Assembly: GCF_900176115.1 (NCBI RefSeq)
Contig: NZ_FWWR01000009.1
Location: 1,054,001 to 1,118,000, forward strand
From: Peptoniphilus asaccharolyticus DSM 20463
GTDB lineage: Bacteria > Bacillota > Clostridia > Tissierellales > Peptoniphilaceae
Direction: 5' to 3'
Length of the DNA stretch: 64,000 nucleotides
Of this stretch, positions 1 to 8,718 are shown one piece after another; positions within the stretch are counted from its first letter, which is position 1; every line of letters starts with the position of its first letter. A program made the translations under genes and the position numbers. The notes beneath the pieces were generated by a model that saw only the letters and a program-made list of their open reading frames with translations, ran no database searches and was not told where the DNA came from.

Positions 1-442
1 TTGGTTCAAATTTCAACAAAGTGCTATGTGCTGTCTTGACCTTTTCTATATTTTGAGCTAACTTTTTAGAAACCTCTTCCAAACTCATAGTCAAATATCC
101 AGACTCATTTAGGTTTAAAATTAAATAGTGAATTATTTTTTCTATATCTCTTTCTAATTCAAGCTCTCTTAACTGTTCAGTCAAATGCTCTGTAAGGTCT
201 TTTGACTTCACTAAATCCTCTACAAAATTATTTGAGCTTTTAATTCCTCCGCTTGCTTTTAGATGACTTAGATATCTTTCATCTTCAAGCCTTGATTTGA
301 AATCCAACATTACATTCTCTTGGCTCTCTTCTTTTAAAAATTCCTCCAGTTCATACGAATTCATAGAAAGCACTTCAAGCGATTGGATCAGTCCTGTAAA
401 AATATTTAGTTTTTGTTGTAACTTCAAATCTAAATTTAACAT
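1..442 (-). CDS. rpoN: RNA polymerase sigma-54 factor, N-terminal part (runs off left edge)
   Basis: The minus-strand reading frame opens with ATG at 442, preceded by GGTGAT, and stays open to the window edge for 147 codons. The first ~45 residues (LQQKLNIFTGLIQSLEVL, then a Glu-rich stretch) match region I of sigma-54, which contacts AAA+ enhancer-binding activators. The following residues (DLTEHLTEQLRELELE, then NLNESGYLTMSLEEV) match the start of the core-RNAP-binding domain. Region III with the RpoN box lies outside the window, so integrity cannot be judged. Sigma-54 directs transcription from -24/-12 promoters. I saw no convincing -24/-12 element in this window. Confidence 0.88.
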   Translation of the reverse strand, partial: MLNLDLKLQQKLNIFTGLIQSLEVLSMNSYELEEFLKEESQENVMLDFKSRLEDERYLSHLKASGGIKSSNNFVEDLVKSKDLTEHLTEQLRELELERDIEKIIHYLILNLNESGYLTMSLEEVSKKLAQNIEKVKTAHSTLLKFEP

Positions 443-521
443 CTTATCACCAATCAAATTATATCATAGCCATATTTCTAAACTTCTAAGATATTCTTAT
501 CTTTTGTTTAAGTTTAGCTAT

Positions 522-550
522 TTGACTTTTTCCAATATTTACATTAAAAT
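522..550 (+). promoter_or_regulatory. Promoter of tRNA-Arg
   Basis: TTGACT at 522-527 and TAAAAT at 545-550 are separated by 17 bp, a good sigma-70-type promoter. Its predicted start is about 14 bases before the tRNA. Confidence 0.7.
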
Positions 551-570
551 TATCACATTATATAAATTGT

Positions 571-647
571 GCACACATAGCTCAGTAGGATAGAGCGACG
601 CTCTCCTAAAGCGTAGGTCGGAGGTTCGACTCCTCTTGTGTGCACCA
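571..647 (+). tRNA. tRNA-Arg, anticodon CCT
   Basis: A full cloverleaf is visible. The 7-bp acceptor stem pairs GCACACA (571-577) with TGTGTGC (637-643). The anticodon stem ACGCT/AGCGT encloses loop CTCCTAA, giving anticodon CCT, which reads AGG. The T arm contains GGTTCGACTCC. The 3' ACCA is encoded. AGG/AGA codons are common in low-GC genomes. Confidence 0.95.
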
Positions 648-650
648 AGC

Positions 651-684
651 AAAGGTGTTGAACTAATTAGTTCGCACCTTTTTT
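651..684 (+). terminator. Intrinsic terminator after tRNA-Arg
   Basis: AAGGTG (652-657) pairs with CACCTT (675-680) around an inner GAACTAATTAGTTC palindrome, followed by a T run. Confidence 0.8.
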
Positions 685-875
685 GTTTATATTTGTTAAT
701 TTATACCATCTCTGCTCCAATTTGTTGAAATAGATTTTTCCTACTAGTATGATCCAATTATTGATAAATATTTCACTTGAGGTTTAAATGTAATTTTAAA
801 CAAACTAAAAACTATTGAAGTGTTTAGCATACATTTCACCCCACAGTTTTAATTTACAATCTATCATAAAAATTA

Positions 876-893
876 TAGGGCGTTACCGCCCTA
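876..893 (-). terminator. Terminator of the pyrC-elaA operon
   Basis: TAGGGCG (876-882) pairs with CGCCCTA (887-893) around a 4-nt loop. On the minus strand it is followed by TAATTTTTAT. It lies 20 bp past the elaA stop. The 190 bases between here and the tRNA terminator hold nothing I recognise. Confidence 0.7.
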
Positions 894-912
894 TTTTATA
901 TTCTTATTAAAT

Positions 913-1356
913 TTATTTTTTGTATAACATCTCTCTGTGCTCTATCCCATCTTCCAAATAGATTTCAGATACTGTTTCAAACCCAGCTGAACTATAGTAG
1001 TTTAGCAAATATGCTTGTGCTGATATTCTTATTTCAGTTTCTCCGAACAGATTTCCTGTTTCTTCTATTGCTCTTTTTAGTATCTCCTGCGCTAAACCTG
1101 TGCCTCTATATTCTTTTTTGACTACAACTCTGCCTATGGACGGTTCTTCATAAGACACTCCCTTTGGTAGTAATCTTGCATTCGCTATAACTTCATCCCC
1201 ATCTTTCGCAAATAGATGGTAAGATACTAAATCTTTCCCGTCTACATCTTGGTAGGCACACTCTTGTTCAAGCACAAAAACCTCTGAACGAAGTCTAAGA
1301 ATTTCATACACTTCCCTTCCTGTCAAATCATCAAATTTTTTTAATTCCCACTGCAT
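913..1356 (-). CDS. elaA: ElaA-like GNAT N-acetyltransferase
   Basis: This 147-residue protein is the usual length for the ElaA group of GNAT acetyltransferases. It shows the family opening (LRSEVFVLEQECAYQDVDG, residues 22-40), the SIGRVVV strand (73-79) and the acetyl-CoA pyrophosphate loop RGTGLA (84-89). These enzymes transfer acetyl from acetyl-CoA to an amine; the substrate of ElaA is not established. The start follows the pyrC stop by 8 bp, with AGGTGA overlapping that stop, so the two genes form an operon. The pairing with pyrC gives no clear clue to substrate. Confidence 0.85.
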   Translation of the reverse strand: MQWELKKFDDLTGREVYEILRLRSEVFVLEQECAYQDVDGKDLVSYHLFAKDGDEVIANARLLPKGVSYEEPSIGRVVVKKEYRGTGLAQEILKRAIEETGNLFGETEIRISAQAYLLNYYSSAGFETVSEIYLEDGIEHREMLYKK

Positions 1357-1364
1357 ACATTCAC

Positions 1365-2615
1365 CTAGTCTCTATAAACTATTTTCCCGTCACAAATTGT
1401 ATATTTAATTTTTCCAAACAACTTCTCCCCTACATAAGGCGAGTTACTTGATTTTGAATTGAATTTATCCACTGTAAATTCTTCTTCTGTATCCACGATT
1501 ACCAAATCTGCAACTGCTCCTACCTCTACTGAACCTCTTTCCAACTTATATAGGTCAGATGGATTTATGGTCATCTTTCTAATAAGTTCCATCAAACTCA
1601 ACTTTCCAGTCTTAACCAAGTTCGTAAAGCCCAATCCAAAAGCTGTTTCAAGACCTATTATCCCACTTGGCGCCTTAGTAAACTCTACAGATTTTTCAGC
1701 TTCTGTATGAGGTGCGTGGTCTGTTGCGATTATATCTATCGTTCCATCCCTTAGACCTTCGATTATCGCATCTCTATCCGCTTCAGTTCTAAGAGGCGGA
1801 TTCATCTTTGCAAGAGTTCCTTTTTCTCTAACCAAATCTTCTGTGCTTGTAAAATGGTGCGGAGTTGCCTCTGCAAATATATTCGCTCCTCTTGATTTAA
1901 AATATCTAACTAATTCAACTGCTCCTGCAGATGAGATGTGTTGTATGTTTACTTTACAACCTGTTTCAAGCGCAAACACACCCTCTCTTGCCACCATTAC
2001 ATCCTCTGAATAATAAGGTGCTCCAAAAAGTCCCATCTCATCTGAAACTTTTCCATGGTTTATACCATTTTCAATATTTAATTTTGGATCTTCTTCATGG
2101 AATGATATTGGCACATCTAACTCTTTTGCCATTCTCATAGCTTCAAGTATCATGGCGTTATTTGTGTTTGGAATTCCATCGTCTGTAAAGCCAACTGCTC
2201 CATTTTCTATCATAGCTTTCATATCTACAAGGTCATTGCCATTAAAGTTTTTAGTTAGCGCCGATATAGTAAGCACATTTATATCTTCCGCCTTTGCCCT
2301 CGCATTAAAATCAGCTACAGTCTCCACGTTGTCCATAATAGGTTTTGTGTTTGCCATACATACCACTGTAGTATATCCTCCTGCAGCAGCGGCTTTCACT
2401 CCTGTGTGCAAATCTTCTTTATGCGTAAAGCCAGGGTCTCTGAAATGAACGTGGATATCTATGAGTCCCGGAGCTAAAACTAAATCAGTTCCGTCTATGT
2501 CTGCATTACCCTCTAAGCTACCTATTTTTTTTATTTTATTATCTTCTATCAATACATCTGTAATTTCATCCCTACAGTTTTTAGGGTCAATAAGCCTTAT
2601 ATTTTTAATTAACAT
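1365..2615 (-). CDS. pyrC: Dihydroorotase, class I
   Basis: It catalyses reversible cyclisation of carbamoyl-aspartate to dihydroorotate, the third step of pyrimidine synthesis, in the cytosol. Zinc-ligand motifs are present: HVH in DIHVHFRDPG (about residues 55-57), the Asp in GFTDDG (~145), His ~173 and ~226, and the catalytic Asp in ATDHAPHT (~299). An Asp in place of a carboxylated Lys is the class I pattern. An upstream GTG at 2627 lies inside the AGAGGTG ribosome binding site, so I start at ATG 2615 with 9-nt spacing, giving 416 residues. No other pyr gene is adjacent. Confidence 0.93.
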   Translation of the reverse strand: MLIKNIRLIDPKNCRDEITDVLIEDNKIKKIGSLEGNADIDGTDLVLAPGLIDIHVHFRDPGFTHKEDLHTGVKAAAAGGYTTVVCMANTKPIMDNVETVADFNARAKAEDINVLTISALTKNFNGNDLVDMKAMIENGAVGFTDDGIPNTNNAMILEAMRMAKELDVPISFHEEDPKLNIENGINHGKVSDEMGLFGAPYYSEDVMVAREGVFALETGCKVNIQHISSAGAVELVRYFKSRGANIFAEATPHHFTSTEDLVREKGTLAKMNPPLRTEADRDAIIEGLRDGTIDIIATDHAPHTEAEKSVEFTKAPSGIIGLETAFGLGFTNLVKTGKLSLMELIRKMTINPSDLYKLERGSVEVGAVADLVIVDTEEEFTVDKFNSKSSNSPYVGEKLFGKIKYTICDGKIVYRD

Positions 2616-2730
2616 TTTATTTTTCACCTCTATACAATAAAACTATTCTAATAAATTATTTTCTTTTTTTATTTTGACACAACTGCATCAAATTTGTAAG
2701 CTATACCACAATATAATTAATGGCATAAAA

Positions 2731-2752
2731 AAACTCCCATTAAAGGGAGTTT
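2731..2752 (-). terminator. Terminator of abgT
   Basis: AAACTCCC (2731-2738) pairs with GGGAGTTT (2745-2752). On the minus strand the stem runs into seven T residues. Confidence 0.85.
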
Positions 2753-2756
2753 AATT

Positions 2757-4301
2757 TTACATATAAATAGTTCCACCAATACCGATTGGCAAGTTAAACA
2801 TAAAGAATACTGCCATTAGTAATGTCCAGAATACTAAGAATGCTATTGAGTATGGAAGCATCATTGAAATTAGAGTTCCAAGACCAGACTCTTTATCGTA
2901 TTTTTGCATAAATACCACTATCATTGCAAAGTAGCTCATAAGTGGTGAGATTATGTTTGTTGAAGAGTCCCCGATTCTGTAAGCAACTTGTGTAAGCGCT
3001 GGAGAGAATCCCATTTCAAGTAACATTGGTACAAAGATTGGAGCCATGATAGCCCATTTTGCTGATGCTGAACCCATAAACAAGTTTATGAATGCTGATA
3101 ATAATATGAATAAAATTATTAGTGGCAATCCTGATAAGCCTGCTGATTTTAAGAATTCCGCACCGTTATAAGAAATGATAACTCCTAAGTTTGTCTTTCC
3201 AAAGTATGCGATAAATTGAGCTGCGAAGAAAGCAAGCACTAAGTAACCGCCCATTGATTTCATAGCTGATGTCATAGCAGCAACTAAGTCGTTAGAATTT
3301 TTTATCTTTCCTACTGTTCTACCATATACAAGACCTGGTATTAAGAATAAAAGCATCATCGCTGGAATTAATCCATCATGTAAGAATGCGTTTAAATCTA
3401 CTAAACCTGTCTTTTCATTAAGCTCTTGGAAAAGCGCTCCCTTAGGGAACATCAATATAACCATTATAACTACATATCCAGCAAGTGCTATCAATGCATT
3501 TCTAATGCCTTTTACTTCAAGATCGGTAACATCATCAGCTGCTTCAGCTTCACTTATAGAACCAGTGTATTTTCCTAAGTTAGGTTCAACTATCTTATCA
3601 GTTACAACTGTACCAACAATTGTAAGGAAGATAGCAGACGCAGCTAAGAAATACATATTTGATGTTACAGGTATTGACGTGTCAATTTGAGCTGCCTTTA
3701 AAGCTTCGTTAGTTATGTTTGTCAAAAGTGGGTCAGTTGTACCTAAGATTAAGTTTGCTGAGAAACCACCACTTATTCCGGCAAATGCTGCTGCAAGTCC
3801 AGCTAGTGGGTGACGTCCTGCAAGACCAAAAATTAATGCTCCGATTGGAACTACAACTACATATCCTGCATCTGATGCAACGTTTGACATAATACCTGCA
3901 AATACTACTATAGGTGTAAGTATTTTAGGGTTTGCATTTAAAAGGGCTTTTTTAAGTCCAGTATTAAATAAACCTGTCCATTCACATACACCAACTCCTA
4001 GCATTGCAACAAGTACTGTTCCAAGTGGAGCAAATCCTGTAAAGTTTTTAGTTGCTGAGTTAAAAATATATCTAACACCTTCTGCATTTAAAAGCGATAC
4101 TGCGCTCTTGGTAACTTCTTCGCCTGCTTTAGCATCGAAATAAGTTATCGGTGTTCCGTACTTCGCAACAAAATGAGAAGCAATTATTACAACCACTGAT
4201 AAAATAACAAATATCATTGCTGGGTGTGGTAGCCTATTGCCTATTACTTCAACACCTTTGAGAAATCCTTTTACTTCTTGTTTGTTGTTTGTAGATTTCA
4301 T
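2757..4301 (-). CDS. abgT: AbgT family transporter
   Basis: This 514-residue integral membrane protein is typical in length for the AbgT family, which includes E. coli AbgT (p-aminobenzoyl-glutamate uptake) and the MtrF/YdaH antibiotic exporters. The N-terminal line RLPHPAMIFVILSVVVIIAS, the loop FNSATKNFTGFAPLGTVLV and the repeat-region motif GSASAKWAIMAPIFVPML are family hallmarks. About ten hydrophobic spans are visible. The start has GAGGAGG 7 nt upstream. It is monocistronic with its own terminator, so context does not decide between folate-breakdown import and drug export. An M20 amidohydrolase related to AbgB lies far away at 50.5 kb. Confidence 0.9.
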   Translation of the reverse strand: MKSTNNKQEVKGFLKGVEVIGNRLPHPAMIFVILSVVVIIASHFVAKYGTPITYFDAKAGEEVTKSAVSLLNAEGVRYIFNSATKNFTGFAPLGTVLVAMLGVGVCEWTGLFNTGLKKALLNANPKILTPIVVFAGIMSNVASDAGYVVVVPIGALIFGLAGRHPLAGLAAAFAGISGGFSANLILGTTDPLLTNITNEALKAAQIDTSIPVTSNMYFLAASAIFLTIVGTVVTDKIVEPNLGKYTGSISEAEAADDVTDLEVKGIRNALIALAGYVVIMVILMFPKGALFQELNEKTGLVDLNAFLHDGLIPAMMLLFLIPGLVYGRTVGKIKNSNDLVAAMTSAMKSMGGYLVLAFFAAQFIAYFGKTNLGVIISYNGAEFLKSAGLSGLPLIILFILLSAFINLFMGSASAKWAIMAPIFVPMLLEMGFSPALTQVAYRIGDSSTNIISPLMSYFAMIVVFMQKYDKESGLGTLISMMLPYSIAFLVFWTLLMAVFFMFNLPIGIGGTIYM

Positions 4302-4560
4302 GTTCTACCTCCTCTTTATATTTAATAATAAAATTATATATTATATCCTATCATATTCATAGCTTTTATATTAAATTTGTTGTAAAATTCTATTTTTTAT
4401 AGTGCTTAAATAATCGATTATTTAAGTTTTTTATAATCTGTTATTAGTTGTTTTTATAGTTTTATAATTATACAATTTTTATTTTGCTCACTTTATTTCT
4501 ATACTTTACCGTATGAGAGCAAAATTTCCTCCATAATATTCCAATAGCTAAATTTTCTGC

Positions 4561-4566
4561 TATAAT
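4561..4566 (+). promoter_or_regulatory. Possible -10 box upstream of sdaAB
   Basis: A perfect TATAAT lies 18 bp before the sdaAB start, with a weak TTCCAA 16 bp further upstream. A start here would leave a leader of only ~10 nt. Further upstream, ATTTTGCTC and GAGCAAAAT (about 4479-4526) form an inverted repeat that could be an operator. This is inference only. Confidence 0.35.
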
Positions 4567-4583
4567 GAAAGTGGAGGTGTTAT

Positions 4584-5252
4584 ATGACAGATTATAGTGC
4601 ATTTGAAGTCATGGGGCCTATTATGGTCGGTCCATCAAGTTCACACACTGCTGGAGCATGTAAAATTGCAAACGTTGCAACGAGCATTGTGAGTAACAAT
4701 TATAACCAAGTTGAATTTCAACTTCATGGGTCTTTTGCCCACACTTTTAAAGGACATGGAACTGATCGAGCTTTAGTTGGTGGAATACTTGGTTTTGAAC
4801 CAGATGATGATAGAATAAAAACTTCTTTTGAATTGGCTAAGCAAGCTGGTTTAAATTATATCTTTACTACTACTAACCTTGGAGATAATTATCATCCCAA
4901 TTCCGTTAAGATAGTTTTCTCATACCCAAATGGTGAAGAAGAATATGTTATCGGCTCGTCAATTGGTGGTGGAGCTATGAAGATTGTAAACATAAATGGT
5001 ATTGCCATTGAATTTAGAGGTGAGTATTCAACTATCTTACTTGAATATCCCGAACAACGTGGCGTAATATCCTATGTATCTTCTCTATTAACAGGAAGTG
5101 AATACAATATTGAGTCCCTTAATACAAAGAAGAATAAATTGACCAATATTGTAACCTTGACCGTGGAGATAGATAAGCCACTCACTGAGAGTTTAAAATC
5201 TGCAATACTTGGTGTTGAAAGATTTACAACGGCTAAATATGTGGAGGTATAG
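4584..5252 (+). CDS. sdaAB: L-serine dehydratase, beta subunit
   Basis: This is the small subunit of the iron-sulfur L-serine ammonia-lyase, which converts L-serine to pyruvate and ammonia. The family motif GPSSSHTAG is at residues 16-24. The C-terminal ~75 residues look like an ACT domain (RGVISYVSSLLTGSEYNIESL). At 222 residues it matches the separate beta subunit of Firmicutes rather than the fused enterobacterial enzyme. The start has GGAGG 8 nt upstream. It is the first gene of a serine operon and abuts sdaAA directly. Confidence 0.95.
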   Translation: MTDYSAFEVMGPIMVGPSSSHTAGACKIANVATSIVSNNYNQVEFQLHGSFAHTFKGHGTDRALVGGILGFEPDDDRIKTSFELAKQAGLNYIFTTTNLGDNYHPNSVKIVFSYPNGEEEYVIGSSIGGGAMKIVNINGIAIEFRGEYSTILLEYPEQRGVISYVSSLLTGSEYNIESLNTKKNKLTNIVTLTVEIDKPLTESLKSAILGVERFTTAKYVEV

Positions 5253-6131
5253 ATGCTAAATACAGCTCGTGAAATAATAGATGTGTGCAATGAGAGAGGA
5301 ATTAAAATATACGACTTAGTATTAGAAGAAGAAATTAAAAACTCTCACACCACAGAGGAAGAAATAAGAAAAAAACTTGATGCGGTCATTGATGTTATGC
5401 ATGCCTCTGCAACGAAAAATTTGACTCAATCTGATGTTACTGAATACAAAATGATTGATGGATTTGCAAAGAGAACTTATGAATATGCAAATTCAGGCAA
5501 ATCCATAGTTGGAGATTTTCTTGCCAAAGCTATGGCAATGGCTTTTTCAACTAGTGAAGTGAATGCTTCTATGGGTAAAATAGTCGCAGCCCCTACTGCC
5601 GGTTCATCCGGAATCATGCCGGCAATGTTAGTAGCTGCCACTGAAAAATATAATTTTGACAGAACGACTATCCAAAATGGTTTCTTGACTTCAATAGGAA
5701 TTGGTCAAGTCATCACAAAGTACGCTACCTTTGCCGGAGCGGAGGGTGGTTGTCAAGCTGAATGTGGTTCCGCTTCTGCAATGGCAGCAGCTGCGCTTGT
5801 AGAAATGTTAGGTGGAACTGTTGAACAAGCTCTTCACGCAGCAAGCATCACAATTATAAATGTGCTTGGACTTGTATGCGATCCAATAGCCGGATTAGTT
5901 CAATACCCTTGTACTTTCAGAAATGCATCCGGAGTTATAAATGCATTTATATCTGCAGACTTGGCTCTTGCAGGTGTTGAAAGTCTAGTGCCATTTGATG
6001 AAGTGGTAATAGCAATGGGTGAAGTTGGAAATTCCATGATTGAAGCCTTAAGAGAGACAGGACTTGGCGGGCTTGCTGGAAGCAAAACCGGACAAAAAAT
6101 AAGAAGAGATTTCTTAAAAGAGGGAGATTAA
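5253..6131 (+). CDS. sdaAA: L-serine dehydratase, iron-sulfur alpha subunit
   Basis: This is the catalytic subunit of the [4Fe-4S] serine dehydratase. Candidate cluster cysteines are Cys167 and Cys171 (GGCQAECGSASAM), Cys209 and Cys220 (LVCDPIAGLVQYPC). AAPTAGSSGIMPAML near residue 112 is the conserved alpha-subunit stretch. The length of 292 is normal. ATG follows the sdaAB stop with no gap and uses a GGAGG inside the sdaAB end, suggesting translational coupling and equal subunit amounts. The oxygen-labile cluster fits an anaerobe. Confidence 0.95.
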   Translation: MLNTAREIIDVCNERGIKIYDLVLEEEIKNSHTTEEEIRKKLDAVIDVMHASATKNLTQSDVTEYKMIDGFAKRTYEYANSGKSIVGDFLAKAMAMAFSTSEVNASMGKIVAAPTAGSSGIMPAMLVAATEKYNFDRTTIQNGFLTSIGIGQVITKYATFAGAEGGCQAECGSASAMAAAALVEMLGGTVEQALHAASITIINVLGLVCDPIAGLVQYPCTFRNASGVINAFISADLALAGVESLVPFDEVVIAMGEVGNSMIEALRETGLGGLAGSKTGQKIRRDFLKEGD

Positions 6132-6133
6132 TT

Positions 6134-7354
6134 ATGACAGAACAAAAAAAATTTACATTAGGTCTAATTCCTAAACTAATTATAGCTATAGTTTTAGGTA
6201 CATTAGTGGGCCTATATTTACCTGAAGTTGTAACTCAAATAGCAGTTACTTTTTCATCAAACTTCGGTAAATTCTTAGGATTTATAATTCCATTAATGAT
6301 TATTGCCTTTGTGTCAAAAGGTATTGCGGATTTAACTGAAGGTGCTGGAAAATTACTTCTTGCCACTGTAGGACTTGCTTATGCTTCAACTCTTGTTGCT
6401 GGTACACTTTCTTACACTATGGCTAGTAATATATTCCCAAGTTTTATTTCACCTGAAATGGTTGATAAAATTCAATCAGCTAGTGAAAAAACTCTCGCTC
6501 CTTTATTTGAAATCCCATTAAAACCTGCTATAGATGTTACAGGTGCTCTTGTACTTGCATTTATGATAGGTCTTTGTGTATCAATAATTCGTCAACGTGG
6601 AGATGGAGAAGGCTTTTATAAACTTATAAATGAATTCAATGCTATGATCAACTTAGTACTTGAAAAGGCAATCATACCACTTCTACCATTCTTTATATTT
6701 GGTAACTTTGCAAATATGGCTTACTCTGGATCAGTATTTGCTATACTTTCAGTATTTATAAGAATCTTCGGTTGTATCATAGTTCTACACATATTATATA
6801 TCTGTGCTATGTTTATTATCGCCGGTACTTATAGCAAGAAAAATCCTTTTGCTTCAATAAAGAAAGCTATCCCAGCTTATTTGACAGCAGTAGGTACTCA
6901 ATCTTCAGCAGCAACTATTCCTGTCAATGTTGAATGTAATAGAAAAATCGGTGTTACAAAACAAATTAGAGAATTCGTAATTCCTCTATCTGCAACTGTT
7001 CACCTTCCAGGTTCTATGATTACACTTACTGCATGTGTATTCACACTACTACACATGTATGATATGCCTCATTCTTATGGGCTTATCTTCAAATTCATCG
7101 CTATTCTTGGAATAGCAATGGTCGCAGCACCAGGAGCTCCAGGTGGAGCAGTTATGAGTGCTCTTCCATTCCTACCTGTAGTGGGTATAGCTTCTGAATC
7201 ACCACTTGCATCAATCTTGATTTCTCTTTATTTAACTCAAGACTCTTTTGGTACAGCAGCTAACGTTACAGGAGATAATGCTATATCAATGATGGTTGAA
7301 AAATTCTACTACAACCACATTGTTAAGCGTCCTACCCCAACAGATGAGGACTAA
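6134..7354 (+). CDS. DAACS-family amino acid:cation symporter, probably serine uptake
   Basis: The 406-residue membrane protein has the dicarboxylate/amino acid:cation symporter pattern: N-terminal FTLGLIPKLIIAIVLGTLVG, the serine-rich hairpin GTQSSAATIPV (near residue 255) and the later APGAPGGAVMSALPFL loop. Members move Asp, Glu, Ser, Thr or neutral amino acids with Na+ or H+. It starts 2 bp after sdaAA, so uptake of serine for the dehydratase is the likely role. That substrate is an inference from context; an SstT-like Ser/Thr specificity would fit. Confidence 0.85.
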   Translation: MTEQKKFTLGLIPKLIIAIVLGTLVGLYLPEVVTQIAVTFSSNFGKFLGFIIPLMIIAFVSKGIADLTEGAGKLLLATVGLAYASTLVAGTLSYTMASNIFPSFISPEMVDKIQSASEKTLAPLFEIPLKPAIDVTGALVLAFMIGLCVSIIRQRGDGEGFYKLINEFNAMINLVLEKAIIPLLPFFIFGNFANMAYSGSVFAILSVFIRIFGCIIVLHILYICAMFIIAGTYSKKNPFASIKKAIPAYLTAVGTQSSAATIPVNVECNRKIGVTKQIREFVIPLSATVHLPGSMITLTACVFTLLHMYDMPHSYGLIFKFIAILGIAMVAAPGAPGGAVMSALPFLPVVGIASESPLASILISLYLTQDSFGTAANVTGDNAISMMVEKFYYNHIVKRPTPTDED

Positions 7355-7370
7355 TAAAAAATTTCATACT

Positions 7371-7394
7371 GGGAAGAGGGTAAAACCTCTTTCC
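7371..7394 (+). other. Intercistronic hairpin between symporter and gltS
   Basis: GGGAAGAGG (7371-7379) pairs with CCTCTTTCC (7386-7394) with one bulge. No T run follows, so it is more likely an mRNA processing or stability element, or a partial attenuator, than a full terminator. Confidence 0.45.
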
Positions 7395-7415
7395 AATAAA
7401 ATTTAGGAGGTTACT

Positions 7416-8648
7416 ATGACTTTTGAAACATTAGAAGGTATTTTAAACATCAATCTTGACAGCATTTTAACTTTAGCCTTGGCATCAATCCTTTTGTTAA
7501 TAGGTTATGGCTTGAAAAACAGAATCTACTTCTTAGAAAAATACTGTATCCCAGCTCCTGTTATAGGTGGATTTCTATTCATGTTAATAACTTGGATAGG
7601 ACATACAACTCAAGGTTTTGTCTTTAATTTCGAAAACTTATTCCAAGATACATTTATGTTAGCTTTCTTTACAACTGTTGGTCTTGGAGCAAGTTTCAAA
7701 TTACTTAAATCTGGAGGAAAACTTTTACTTATTTATTGGTTGTGTTGTGGAATAATCTCTATTTTCCAAAACACAATAGGTATAACTATTTCAAAATTAG
7801 TTGGACTTGAAGCGCCTTATGCACTTCTTGCAAGTTCTATATCTATGATTGGTGGACACGGTGCCGCTCTATCTTATGGTTCAACATTTGCTGAAATGGG
7901 TTATGACATAGCTCCACTTGTAGGTGCTGCAGCTGCGACTTTCGGTCTTATCTCTGCCGTGCTTATTGGTGGTCCACTTGGAAGAAGACTTATTGAAAAG
8001 AACAACTTAAAACCTGTTGACGAAGACTTTGACGAGTCAGTTACATCTATCAATTCTACACACGTTGAACTTTCAAGCCTTGACGTTATGAAAAATGTAG
8101 TAGTTATAATAGTATGTATGGCTATCGGAAGCATAATCTCAGCAAAAATCGGACAACTTATAGGAATGTCTTTCCCTAAATATGTAGGTGCTATGTTTGT
8201 TGCCGTTATCGCAAGAAACCTAAACGAAAAATTCTCTCTATACAAATTTAGTTTCCCTGTAGTTGATGAAATAGGAAATGTAATGTTAAATCTTTACCTT
8301 ACATTAGCTATGATGACTCTAAAACTTTGGGAACTTTCAGACTTGATAGGTGGAGTTCTTCTTGTAGTAATAGCTCAAGTAGTATTTATGATGTTTGTAG
8401 CTTACTTTATCATCTTTAGAATACTTGGTTCAAATTACGATGCAGCAGTTATGTGCTCAGGACTTTGTGGACACGGCTTAGGTGCTACACCATCTGCAAT
8501 AGTAAACATGACAGCTGTTAACGAAAGATATGGTATGTCAAGAAAAGCTATGATGATAGTTCCTATAGTAGGTGCTTTCCTTGTAGACATTATCTACCAA
8601 CCACAAACAATTTGGTTTATTAAAACTTTCGTACATGCGCTACACTAA
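7416..8648 (+). CDS. gltS: Sodium/glutamate symporter
   Basis: The 410-residue protein has the inverted two-repeat plan of GltS (ESS family). The two pore-loop motifs GGHGAALSYG (about residues 147-156) and CGHGLGATPSAIVNM (about 350-364) are clear. It would import L-glutamate with Na+. Ribosome binding site AGGAGG is 7 nt upstream of the ATG. It is last in the serine operon, separated by a hairpin. Glutamate fermentation or amino-group balance alongside serine catabolism is a reasonable inference. Confidence 0.92.
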   Translation: MTFETLEGILNINLDSILTLALASILLLIGYGLKNRIYFLEKYCIPAPVIGGFLFMLITWIGHTTQGFVFNFENLFQDTFMLAFFTTVGLGASFKLLKSGGKLLLIYWLCCGIISIFQNTIGITISKLVGLEAPYALLASSISMIGGHGAALSYGSTFAEMGYDIAPLVGAAAATFGLISAVLIGGPLGRRLIEKNNLKPVDEDFDESVTSINSTHVELSSLDVMKNVVVIIVCMAIGSIISAKIGQLIGMSFPKYVGAMFVAVIARNLNEKFSLYKFSFPVVDEIGNVMLNLYLTLAMMTLKLWELSDLIGGVLLVVIAQVVFMMFVAYFIIFRILGSNYDAAVMCSGLCGHGLGATPSAIVNMTAVNERYGMSRKAMMIVPIVGAFLVDIIYQPQTIWFIKTFVHALH

Positions 8649-8660
8649 AATTTATTTTTA

Positions 8661-8687
8661 AAACCCACTTAATTGTGGGTTTTTTTA
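8661..8687 (+). terminator. Terminator of the sda-gltS operon
   Basis: AAACCCAC (8661-8668) pairs with GTGGGTTT (8675-8682), followed by a T run. Confidence 0.88.
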
Positions 8688-8718
8688 TATTTAGGTTATA
8701 ATAAGAAGAGGTGATTTT

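Noticed and set aside
2616-2627. GTG start for pyrC four codons upstream
   Set aside because: The GTG is part of the AGAGGTG ribosome binding site. The same reasoning excludes the GTG at 38958 (PLD gene), 13229 (second ABC subunit) and 49977 (barstar).
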